This document shows, piece by piece, positions 8,889 through 16,729 of a stretch of 64,000 nucleotides of DNA. A program made the position numbers and the translations under genes. The notes beneath the pieces were generated by a model. The model was not told where the DNA came from. It made no database searches and was given only the letters and a program-made list of their open reading frames with translations. The stretch is taken from NCBI RefSeq assembly GCF_003335105.1, contig NZ_QFWQ01000008.1, forward strand, positions 150,237-214,236. The letters are read 5' to 3'. The stretch comes from Rhodanobacter denitrificans (GTDB taxonomy: Bacteria > Pseudomonadota > Gammaproteobacteria > Xanthomonadales > Rhodanobacteraceae). Positions within the stretch are counted from its first letter, which is position 1; each line of letters opens with the position of its first letter.

Positions 8889-11072
8889 TTACTCCAATAC
8901 CGGTACGTCGGGGTAGTTCTCCAGCACCGGCCCCAACGCCGATGCCAGGGGCCCCAACCATGGTGCGTAGTGGCGCCAGTGATCCACCCCCTCGCGGTAG
9001 ATCGGCTGGCGCACCTGTTCCGAACTGGCCGTGCGCACCGGCCGCGTGTTCTGGAAGAACCGCAGGCACGACGCCTCGAACGGCAGGCCGCAATGATCGA
9101 GCAGACGACGCACCTCTCCCTCGGTGTCCTCGACCATCCGCTCGTACAGGACGCGGTGGATGCGCCCGGGCAGCACGGCGTCGAAATGCGCCATCAGCGC
9201 CACGTAGTCGCGATAGTAGCGCCCCACGTCCCCAAGGTCGTAGCTGAAGTTCTGTCCGCGCGCGAAGTGCTGCTTGAAGGCCGAGAAGCAGCACGCCAGC
9301 GGATGCCTGCGCGCGTCGATGATCTTCGCGTTCGGCAGCATCAGGTGGATCAGCCCGATGTGCATGAAGTTGTTCGGCATCTTGTCGATGAACAACGGTG
9401 CCGCGGTCTTGCGCTGGATCCGGGTATGCGCGAGGTAGCGCTCGCCGAGCGCACGCAGGGCATCGGGATCGAGCGTCGCCAGCGCGCCGTGGTACGGCAT
9501 CGCACTGTCGGCATCGCCCTGCAGACGCAGCAGACGCGTGATCGAGGTGACTTCGGGCAGCTCCATCGTGCCCTCCACCTGGCTGTGGCTCGACAGGATC
9601 TGCTCGATCAGGGTGGAGCCGGCACGCGGCAGGCCGACGACGAAGATCGGATCGTGCGCCGCGCTGCCGGCGCCGGCGCGCTCGGCGAAGAAGTCGCGCG
9701 TGTAGTGCTCGCGGATGTAGCGCACCCGCGCACTGGTGTCGTCGGCGCTGTAGTGCAGCTGCGTGCGGCGGATCGCATTGCCCTGCGCGTAATGCCGGAA
9801 CGACGGTTCGTATTCGCCGGCATCCTCCAGCGCCTTGCCCACGGCGAACTCCAGGTGCAGGCGGTCGTCCCCGGCCAGATCCGTGCGCGCCAGCTGACGG
9901 CGCATCGCGGTCAGCTCGTCGGCGCTGAAGCGGAAGGTCTTCAGGTTGGCCAGGCTCCACCAGACCTCGCCGAACGACGGTTCGAGTTCCAGGCTGCGGC
10001 GATATGCGGCGATGGCGCGCTCGAAGTGCCCGGCGGTCTTCAGCGCATGGCCGTAGCTCACCCACACCTTCGCGTTGCCCGGGTAGTGCTCCAGCAGGTC
10101 GGCATAGATGCGGATGGCCGGTTCGTAGTCGCCGATCCGGCACAGCACCACCGCCTTCAGGTTGCGGCAACCGAGATGGCCCGGATCGGCCGCCAGCAGG
10201 TGTTCGATCTGGACCAGCGCCTCCTCCGGCTGGTTGCTGCGATGCAGGACCAGCGCGTAGTTCCGGCGCGCTTCCTGGAAGCTGGGGGCCAGCTCCAGGC
10301 AGCGCTCGAGCAGGTGCAGGGCGTCTTCGTTCCGACCCAGGCGGGCGGCGACCTCGGCGAACATGCGGATCGCCGCCACGTCGGTCGGCGCCTGCTTCAG
10401 GTGCTCGCGCAGCAGGGCCTCGGCCTCGGGAATGCGGTTTTCGACCAGCGCGACCGCGGCGGCGAGCAGGCGCGGGTCGCGGGTGGAGTAACGCACGTGG
10501 CTGCCATACGCCACGTCCGCCTGCGCCTGTTCGCCGGCCGCCATCAGACAGTCGCCGAGCGCACGCCAGGCTTGCGGCAGGTCGGGCTTCATCGCCACCG
10601 CCCGACGCAACGCGTCGATCGCCTCCTGCCCGCGCCCGCAGCGATCCAGGGCCAGCCCGAGTTCGAGATGGATCACGGCCCAGTTCGGCTGGGATCGTGC
10701 CAGCGGCATGAGGATGTCGAGCGCACCCTGCTCATTCCCCTGCAGCGAGCGTGCCGCCGCCAGCAGTTGCAACGCAGCGGGGTGACCCGGGGCGACCTGG
10801 AGGATTTCGTCGAGCTGCTCGACTGCCATGGCCGGATCGCGATCCAGCAGGCGGGCGGCGTGGGCCAGCGCCTGTTCCAGCGTACCGGCGGCTGCCGCCC
10901 CCGTCACGACGGCATCCGTCGCGACAATGCGCCTCGCCCGTACGGGTCGAGTCTCGGACGGCACAGCCAAGGCACAACGCGTTGCATGGACGGCAGCAGC
11001 TCCCCGATGGGTATCGTCGCAATCTACAACCGAATCCGGCCGGTAGATAGTAGTTGCGGGCAAATGCGCCAT
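8889..11072 (-). CDS. TPR-repeat sulfotransferase family protein
   Basis: The N-terminal half holds about ten tetratricopeptide repeats (roughly residues 70-400, for example AWRALGDCLMAAGEQAQADVAY and ARLGRNEDALHLLERCLELAP). The C-terminal third is a sulfotransferase domain with a PAPS-binding loop (GLPRAGSTLIEQIL, near residue 482) and a DKMPNNFMHIGLI-HLMLPNAKIIDARRHP region that binds the 3'-phosphate. This fusion is widespread next to TonB-dependent receptors, but its acceptor is not known to me. The start is uncertain: ATG 11072 gives 727 residues, while GTG 10964 would remove a poorly structured leader. Neither has a strong ribosome binding site. It is transcribed with the receptor gene downstream and diverges from the Rieske gene. 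Confidence 0.9.
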   Translation of the reverse strand: MAHLPATTIYRPDSVVDCDDTHRGAAAVHATRCALAVPSETRPVRARRIVATDAVVTGAAAAGTLEQALAHAARLLDRDPAMAVEQLDEILQVAPGHPAALQLLAAARSLQGNEQGALDILMPLARSQPNWAVIHLELGLALDRCGRGQEAIDALRRAVAMKPDLPQAWRALGDCLMAAGEQAQADVAYGSHVRYSTRDPRLLAAAVALVENRIPEAEALLREHLKQAPTDVAAIRMFAEVAARLGRNEDALHLLERCLELAPSFQEARRNYALVLHRSNQPEEALVQIEHLLAADPGHLGCRNLKAVVLCRIGDYEPAIRIYADLLEHYPGNAKVWVSYGHALKTAGHFERAIAAYRRSLELEPSFGEVWWSLANLKTFRFSADELTAMRRQLARTDLAGDDRLHLEFAVGKALEDAGEYEPSFRHYAQGNAIRRTQLHYSADDTSARVRYIREHYTRDFFAERAGAGSAAHDPIFVVGLPRAGSTLIEQILSSHSQVEGTMELPEVTSITRLLRLQGDADSAMPYHGALATLDPDALRALGERYLAHTRIQRKTAAPLFIDKMPNNFMHIGLIHLMLPNAKIIDARRHPLACCFSAFKQHFARGQNFSYDLGDVGRYYRDYVALMAHFDAVLPGRIHRVLYERMVEDTEGEVRRLLDHCGLPFEASCLRFFQNTRPVRTASSEQVRQPIYREGVDHWRHYAPWLGPLASALGPVLENYPDVPVLE

Positions 11073-11237
11073 GCGTCGGCACCCGGCCCCGCCGGCAGCG
11101 GCCGGTTGCCCCCGCTCCGGCGGAGGCGCTAGGCTGGATCGCAGACACTGCTGCGGGCGCAAGACGGTGCGCGGGACATGGAAGCTCCGGAAGACGGCTG
11201 CCCGTCGCGCCCATCCATCCGGGGACCGAACCTGCTC

Positions 11238-12308
11238 ATGCCTGACGATACCTTGGTCGAGGAACTCAACCGCGCGCACGCCCTGCCTGCCCGCTACTAC
11301 GCCGGCAACGCGATGCTGACGATGGAACAGCGTGCGGTGTTCGCGCGCAGCTGGCAGCTGGTGGCCCACCAGGGGCAACTGGCCGAGCCGGGCGACCATG
11401 CCGTCGAGCAGATCGCCGGGGTGCCCATCCTGCTGGTGCGCGGAGCGGACCGCGTGCTGCGCGCCTTTCCCAACGTGTGCCGCCACCGCGCCGGGCCGCT
11501 GGCTCTGTGCGACGGCAAGGGCGCGCGCGCCCTGCACTGCAAGTACCACGGCTGGACCTACACGCTGGAAGGACAGCTGCGCAGCGCGCCGGAGATGCAG
11601 GACGCCTGCGACTTCAAGGTCGAGGACATCCGCCTGCCGCCGCTGCGCGTGCACGAATGGCAGGGCCTGGTGTTCGTGGCGCTCGACCCGGAGGTGCCGG
11701 CATTCGACGAGGTCTACGGCGGCATCGCCGAGCGCATCGCGCCGATCGACCTGTCGGCGATGCGCTACCTGCGCCGCGACAACTACGACATCGACTGCAA
11801 CTGGAAGGTCTACGTCGACAATTTCCTCGAGGGCTACCACCTGCCGCACGTGCACCCGGGCCTGTCCCGGGTACTCGACTACCGCGCCTACGACACCGAG
11901 CTGTTCCCGTGGCATTCGCTGCAATCCTCGCCGCTGCGCAACAGCACCGACATCTACGGCGACGGCCAGGCGTTCTACTACTTCATCTACCCCAACGTGA
12001 TGCTCAACATCATGCCAGGGCGGCTGCAGACCAACCGCATCCTGCCGCTGGGGCCGGACCGCTGCCGCATCGTGTTCGACTACTACTACGCGCAGGACGC
12101 CGGCGCCCAGGCCCGCATCGCCGCCGACCAGGCGTTCAGCGACGAAGTGCAGCACGAGGACATCGCGATCTGCGAAGCGGTGCAGCGGGGACTGGCCTCT
12201 GGCCACTATGTTCCCGGCCGCCTGTGCCCCAAGCGCGAGGGCGGCGTCTGGCATTTCCAGAACCTGCTGCGCGCGGCATACGCCGGCCCCGCCGGGGAGT
12301 CCGCGTGA
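11238..12308 (+). CDS. Rieske non-heme iron oxygenase alpha subunit, quaternary-amine type
   Basis: This 356-residue oxygenase starts at MPDDTLVEELN. The Rieske cluster ligands are C81, H83, C101 and H104 (CRHR...CKYHG). The mononuclear iron ligands are H201 and H206 in NFLEGYHLPHVH, with an acidic ligand probably D308. Most family members have an aspartate three residues before the first iron histidine; here it is Glu (E198), as described for the carnitine oxygenase CntA. The overall type resembles glycine-betaine and stachydrine demethylases. Its stop overlaps the next gene (GTGA), so it forms an operon with a permease and a TMADH-like enzyme. No ferredoxin reductase partner is nearby. The exact substrate is inferred, not shown. 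Confidence 0.88.
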   Translation: MPDDTLVEELNRAHALPARYYAGNAMLTMEQRAVFARSWQLVAHQGQLAEPGDHAVEQIAGVPILLVRGADRVLRAFPNVCRHRAGPLALCDGKGARALHCKYHGWTYTLEGQLRSAPEMQDACDFKVEDIRLPPLRVHEWQGLVFVALDPEVPAFDEVYGGIAERIAPIDLSAMRYLRRDNYDIDCNWKVYVDNFLEGYHLPHVHPGLSRVLDYRAYDTELFPWHSLQSSPLRNSTDIYGDGQAFYYFIYPNVMLNIMPGRLQTNRILPLGPDRCRIVFDYYYAQDAGAQARIAADQAFSDEVQHEDIAICEAVQRGLASGHYVPGRLCPKREGGVWHFQNLLRAAYAGPAGESA

Positions 12309-13684
12309 GCGAGTCCCGATCCGGCCGCTCCCCCGGCGAACCGAAACCCGCGGAAGCCGGCATGCACGAAGGCAACACGATCGGCTTCTGGACCTGCACC
12401 GCGCTGGTGGTGGGCAACGTCATCGGCATGGGCATCTTCGTGCTGCCGGCGTCGCTGGCGCCGTTCGGGTTCAACGCACTGATCGGCTGGGTCATCGTGC
12501 TGGCCGGCTGCCTGGTGCTGGCCCGCGTGTTCTCGCACCTGGCCCGCGCCCTGCCCGACGCCGAAGGCCCCTACGGCTACATCCGCCGCACCCTGGGCGA
12601 GCTGCCGGCATACCTGGCTCTGTGGGCGTACTGGGTGTCGCTGTGGCTCACCAATGCCGCACTCGCCACCGGCGTGGTCGGCTACATGGCGGTGGTGTTC
12701 CCGCCGCTGGGCGCGATCCAGCCGGCGCTGTTCGCGTTGTGCCTGCTGTGGGCGGTCGTGGCGATCAACCTGTTCGGCGTGCGCACCGGCGGCGGCGTGC
12801 AGATCGTCACCACCGCGCTGAAGCTGCTGCCGATGCTGGCGATCGCCCTGCTCGGCGGCTGGCTGCTGCTGACCTCGCCGGCGAGCTACACCGCGCACCC
12901 GCCGGCCACGCCGGTCACCCTGGGCAGCGTGATGGCGGCCTCGACCATCGCCCTGTTCGCGATGCTCGGCATCGAGTCGGCCAGCGTGCCGGCGGCGCGG
13001 GTGGACGACCCGGGGCGCACGATCCCGCGCTCGACCATGACCGGCACCGTGCTGGCCGCGGTCATCTACATCATCGTCTCCACCGTGCCGCTGCTGCTGA
13101 TCCGGCAGCAGGAACTGGCCGACGCGAACGCCCCGTTCGCGCTGCTGATGGACCGCTTTGCCGCCGCCGGCTCCGGGCGCTGGCTGGCGCTGTTCGTGGT
13201 GATCAGCGGGCTGGGCGCGCTCAACGGCTGGACCCTGCTGGGTGGCGAACTCACCCGGACGATGGCCGGCAGCGGCGTGCTTCCCGCCGTGCTCGCGCGC
13301 AACAACCGCCACGGCGCGCCGGCGGTGGCCTTGCTGGTGACCGGCACACTCGCCTCGGTGATGATCGGGATGAGCTACAGCAAGTCGCTGGTGTCGGCGT
13401 TCACCTTCCTCACCCGCGTGGTGACCGCCGCCAACCTGCCGCTCTACCTGTGCTGTGCACTCGCGCTGATCGTGCTGTGGCGGCGGCGCAGCGTGACGTG
13501 CGCCTCGCCGCGGGTACTGCTCACTGCCGTCACCTGCGTGGCATTCGTGGTCTTCGCCTTCGTCGGCATCGGCCACGAGCCGTTCCTGTACGCGCTGGGG
13601 CTGATCGCGGCGGGCCTGCCGCTGTATGCGTTCATGCGCCTGCGGCGCAGGGCCGCGCCGTCCACCGGGGCCATTGCGGAATGA
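12305..13684 (+). CDS. APC-family amino acid/amine permease
   Basis: The product is an inner-membrane transporter of about 459 residues with some 12 hydrophobic segments. The APC signature near the first helix is TALVVGNVIGMGIFVLPASLAPFG, followed by a conserved ARVFSHLARALPDAEGPYGYIRRTLG loop. The start is the GTG at 12305, which overlaps the stop of the Rieske gene; an ATG at 12362 is an alternative that removes 19 polar residues. Its stop overlaps the ATG of the next gene (ATGA). Family members of this type (AdiC/CadB/YjeH-like) carry amino acids or amines. Its position suggests that it imports the substrate of the flanking demethylating enzymes. Confidence 0.88.
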   Translation: MSESRSGRSPGEPKPAEAGMHEGNTIGFWTCTALVVGNVIGMGIFVLPASLAPFGFNALIGWVIVLAGCLVLARVFSHLARALPDAEGPYGYIRRTLGELPAYLALWAYWVSLWLTNAALATGVVGYMAVVFPPLGAIQPALFALCLLWAVVAINLFGVRTGGGVQIVTTALKLLPMLAIALLGGWLLLTSPASYTAHPPATPVTLGSVMAASTIALFAMLGIESASVPAARVDDPGRTIPRSTMTGTVLAAVIYIIVSTVPLLLIRQQELADANAPFALLMDRFAAAGSGRWLALFVVISGLGALNGWTLLGGELTRTMAGSGVLPAVLARNNRHGAPAVALLVTGTLASVMIGMSYSKSLVSAFTFLTRVVTAANLPLYLCCALALIVLWRRRSVTCASPRVLLTAVTCVAFVVFAFVGIGHEPFLYALGLIAAGLPLYAFMRLRRRAAPSTGAIAE

Positions 13685-15801
13685 GAGACCCGCGCTACGA
13701 CATCCTGTTCACCCCGCTCCAGATCGGCCCGGTCACCGCGAAGAACCGCTTCTTCCAGGTGCCGCACTGCAACGGCATGGGCCACGCGATGCCGCTGGCG
13801 CATGCGGCGATGCGCGAGACCAAGGCCGAGGGCGGCTGGGCGGTGGTCTCCACCGAGGAATGCGAAATCCACCCCAGCGGCGACCTCACGCCCTACGTCG
13901 AGGCGCGGCTGTGGGACGACCGCGACATCCCCGCGCTGGCGCTGATGTGCGACAAGGTGCACGCGTACGGCACGCTGGCCGCGCTGGAGCTGTCGCACAA
14001 CGGCCCCACCGCGTCGAACCTGTATTCGCGCGAGGTGCTGCTGGCGCCGTCGCACCAGCCGTCCAAATACGGCTACCCGTCGCAGGCGCGCGCGATGACC
14101 CTGCACGACATCCGCGAGTACCGGCGCTGGCACCGCGAGGCGGCGATCCGCGGCAAGCGCGCGGGGATGGACATCATCTACGTCTACGCCGCGCACGACC
14201 TGTCGCTGGCGATGCACTTCCTGCAGCGCCGGCGCAACCAGCGCAGCGACGCCTACGGCGGGTCGCTGGAGAACCGCGTGCGCCTGCTGCGCGAAGTCCT
14301 GGAGGATACGAAGGAAGCGGTCGGCGACCGCTGCGCGGTCGCGCTGCGTTTCGCCACCGAGGAACTGCTCGGCCCCGGCGGCGTGGAGCTGGCCGAAGCA
14401 AAGGACATCGTGGGCATGCTGGCCGAGCTGCCCGACCTGTGGGACGTGAACCTCGCCGCCTGGTACAACGACTCGGTGCCCTCGCGCTTCGCCGCCGAGG
14501 GCGCGCAGGAGCCGTTCATCGACTTCGTGAAGAAGACCACCAGCAAGCCGGTGGTGGGCGTGGGTCGCTTCACCTCGCCGGACACCATGGTGTCGCAGCT
14601 CAAGCGCGGCGTGCTGGACATGATCGGTTGCGCGCGCCCCTCGATCGCCGACCCGTTCCTGCCGCGCAAGATCGAGGAAGGCCGAGTCGACGACATCCGC
14701 GAATGCATCGGTTGCAACATCTGCGTCTCCGGCGACATGACCATCTCGCCGATCCGCTGCACGCAGAACCCGACCATGGGCGAGGAATGGCGCAAGGGCT
14801 GGCACCCGGAACGCATCGCGCCGGCACGCTCGGCCAGCCGCGTGCTGGTGGTCGGCGCCGGCCCGGCCGGGCTGGAAGCCGCCCGCGCGCTCGGCCAGCG
14901 CGGTTACGACGTGAGCCTCGCCGAAGCACGCAGGGAGCTCGGCGGCCGCGTCACCCGCGAGGCACGCCTGCCCGGCCTCGCCGAATGGGCACGCGTGCGC
15001 GACTGGCGCATCGGGCAGATCAACAAGCTTTCCAATATAGCCGTCTATCTCGATTCGGCCCTGACCGCGCAGGACGTGCTCGACTTCGGCGCCGAACACG
15101 TGGTGCTGGCCACCGGCTGCCACTGGCGCCGCGACGGCTACGGCCGCAGCAACGGCTTCGCCATCCCCGGCCTCGCCGACAACCCGCGCGTGTTCACCCC
15201 CGACGACCTGATGGACGGCCGCTTGCCCGATGCCCGACAGTCCGGGGGCCGCGTGGTGGTGTTCGACGACGACGGCTTCTACTACGCCAGCGTGGCGGCC
15301 GAGCTGCTGCGTGCCCACGGCTGCGACGTGACCTATCTGACCCCCGAAGACAGCATCGCGCCGTGGAGCCAGCACACGCTCGACTACCGGCATATCCGCA
15401 AGCGGATGGCCCAGTTGGGCATCGAGGCGCTGGTGTCGCACGACATCGACGGCTACGCCGGCAGCACGCTCACCGTCGAGGACGTCTGGACCCACCAGCG
15501 CCACGAGTTGGAGTGCGACGCGCTGGTCACGGTGACCGCCCGCCTGCCCGACGATGCGCTGTACCAGGAACTGCAGCAGCGCGAAGCTGAATGGGCCGAC
15601 GCCGGCATCCGCTCGCTGCGCTGCATCGGCGACGCCGAGGCGCCGGGGCTGATCGCGCACGCGGTGTACGCCGGCCACCGCCACGCCCGCGAACTGGAGG
15701 AACCGGCCGGCGGCGAAGTCGCGTTCAAGCGGCACTTCCATACGGCGGACGCCGACGACCTGCGGCGCACGCGCGACCAGGCGCCTGCCGACGACCGCTA
15801 G
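13681..15801 (+). CDS. trimethylamine-dehydrogenase-like flavin/Fe-S N-demethylase
   Basis: This 706-residue enzyme has an FMN-binding TIM barrel (residues 1-340), a 4Fe-4S site (C342, C345, C348, C360 in CIGCNIC...C) and a C-terminal Rossmann region (VLVVGAGPAGLEAARAL near residue 388). It aligns with trimethylamine dehydrogenase almost without gaps. C30 in FQVPHCNG matches the cysteine that bonds covalently to FMN, and Y169, H172 and D264 match the catalytic triad. The aromatic bowl for the trimethylammonium group is only partly kept (W261 present, Y60 and W355 equivalents replaced), so the substrate is probably a secondary or tertiary N-methyl amino acid or amine. It overlaps the permease gene by ATGA. 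Confidence 0.9.
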   Translation: MRDPRYDILFTPLQIGPVTAKNRFFQVPHCNGMGHAMPLAHAAMRETKAEGGWAVVSTEECEIHPSGDLTPYVEARLWDDRDIPALALMCDKVHAYGTLAALELSHNGPTASNLYSREVLLAPSHQPSKYGYPSQARAMTLHDIREYRRWHREAAIRGKRAGMDIIYVYAAHDLSLAMHFLQRRRNQRSDAYGGSLENRVRLLREVLEDTKEAVGDRCAVALRFATEELLGPGGVELAEAKDIVGMLAELPDLWDVNLAAWYNDSVPSRFAAEGAQEPFIDFVKKTTSKPVVGVGRFTSPDTMVSQLKRGVLDMIGCARPSIADPFLPRKIEEGRVDDIRECIGCNICVSGDMTISPIRCTQNPTMGEEWRKGWHPERIAPARSASRVLVVGAGPAGLEAARALGQRGYDVSLAEARRELGGRVTREARLPGLAEWARVRDWRIGQINKLSNIAVYLDSALTAQDVLDFGAEHVVLATGCHWRRDGYGRSNGFAIPGLADNPRVFTPDDLMDGRLPDARQSGGRVVVFDDDGFYYASVAAELLRAHGCDVTYLTPEDSIAPWSQHTLDYRHIRKRMAQLGIEALVSHDIDGYAGSTLTVEDVWTHQRHELECDALVTVTARLPDDALYQELQQREAEWADAGIRSLRCIGDAEAPGLIAHAVYAGHRHARELEEPAGGEVAFKRHFHTADADDLRRTRDQAPADDR

Positions 15802-16367
15802 CGGAACTGCCGGTCGCCTTGCCCGGCATGCGCGCGAGCGATCCGTGCGGCCAGTTGTCGGCCCAGCGGCGACAGGCAGATGGCCGTCTCGCCGCGAAGC
15901 ACGTCGAAGCCGGCCAGCTGGTGTCGACGAAAGCGCAACGGATACGCTTCGAGCGCATGCAGGTGCGGCACATGCAGTGTTGCCAGTGCCGGCTCGCCGC
16001 GGGCCAGCAGGCGGTCCCAGCCCAGGTAGTCGGTGTCCGGCAGCAGGTGCAGGCGCATGCACGGGCGGCCGTCGCGGTCGATGCCGTCGATCCATTCGCG
16101 TGGCCCGTCCACGGCGACCTCGCTGACCGCCAGCAACCAGTGCACCCGCAGCAGCAGCGCCAGCGGCGGCGTTTCCACCAGCACCTTGCACGGTCGCTGC
16201 GGCAAGCCCGATCCGCACGCCGCCAGCGGCATGTACATCACGCTGCCGAGCATCGGCAACGACTCGACCAGATTCGCCGGCGCCATCCGTAACCGGCGCC
16301 GGCAGACATCCGCGCCGGTTGCCCGCGGGCAGCCCTCCAGCAGTTGCCTCAACCACGGACTGAACAT
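15798..16367 (-). CDS. putative HemS/HmuS-like heme utilization protein
   Basis: This is a 189-residue cytoplasmic protein with no signal peptide or membrane segment. The order of its blocks (LPMLGSVMYMPLAACG, LLLRVHWLLAVSEV, then SLQ-like IDGIDRDGRPCMRLHLLPDTDYLGWDRLL) resembles one half of the heme-carrier/heme-degrading HemS family. The match is weak by eye. Stronger support comes from its neighbour: hemP lies 88 bp upstream on the same strand, behind a Fur box. Its stop overlaps the stop of the convergent TMADH-like gene by three bases. It could also be an unrelated protein of unknown function. Confidence 0.6.
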   Translation of the reverse strand: MFSPWLRQLLEGCPRATGADVCRRRLRMAPANLVESLPMLGSVMYMPLAACGSGLPQRPCKVLVETPPLALLLRVHWLLAVSEVAVDGPREWIDGIDRDGRPCMRLHLLPDTDYLGWDRLLARGEPALATLHVPHLHALEAYPLRFRRHQLAGFDVLRGETAICLSPLGRQLAARIARAHAGQGDRQFR

Positions 16368-16455
16368 CGCCTGCCTCCAGCGACACGGACGCGGGCCACC
16401 GGCCCGACGAAGACGTACGGGCCATCGCCGGCCGCGCGGAAGACCGGCGTCGCCG

Positions 16456-16656
16456 CTACTTGGTCAGGATCAGCTTGTCGTTGCGGGTCAGGCGCAGGTG
16501 GTACTCGCTGCCCTGATGCTGGATCACCAGTTCGCGTTCACCTTCCAGCAGCGCCTGGCTGGAGACGCGTCGGGCGATCGTCGCGACTGGAGCCGGCAAT
16601 GCCGGCCGCGGGATGGGGCGTGACGAGGACGGTTGGCGCAGGGACAGGACGGGCAT
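16456..16656 (-). CDS. hemP: hemin uptake protein HemP
   Basis: The 66-residue product has the HemP signature at its C-terminus: RRVSSQALLEGERELVIQHQ followed by GSEYHLRLTRNDKLILTK. HemP proteins are short iron-regulated proteins of heme uptake loci, and in some beta- and gammaproteobacteria they control expression of the heme receptor. The proline-rich N-terminus (about 25 residues) is variable in the family. The gene starts 34 bp downstream of a Fur box, so iron repression is expected. No heme receptor or ABC importer lies next to it in this window. Confidence 0.88.
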   Translation of the reverse strand: MPVLSLRQPSSSRPIPRPALPAPVATIARRVSSQALLEGERELVIQHQGSEYHLRLTRNDKLILTK

Positions 16657-16690
16657 CGGGATTTCCAGCGAAGGCGGCGACGCCTTTGAT

Positions 16691-16709
16691 GATAATGATT
16701 CTCATTATA
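16691..16709 (-). promoter_or_regulatory. Fur box upstream of hemP
   Basis: The 19 bases (GATAATGATTCTCATTATA) match 16 of 19 positions of the consensus GATAATGATAATCATTATC. On the minus strand TATAAT (16704-16709) and TTGACA (16711-16716) overlap or abut the box, so Fur binding would block RNA polymerase. The box sits between hemP and the end of the aldo/keto reductase gene. Confidence 0.85.
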
Positions 16710-16729
16710 CTGTCAACCGCCTTCCTCCA

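Noticed and set aside
5612-9247. Open frame of 1211 codons on the plus strand across the adaptor and receptor genes
   Set aside because: It crosses the terminator, the sigma-54 promoter and two real genes on the other strand, and shows no domain.
13444-16425. Open frame of 993 codons on the minus strand opposite the TMADH-like gene
   Set aside because: It is antisense to a gene with full family motifs, is very rich in Ala, Arg, Gly and His, and has no recognisable domain. GC-rich DNA produces such frames by chance.
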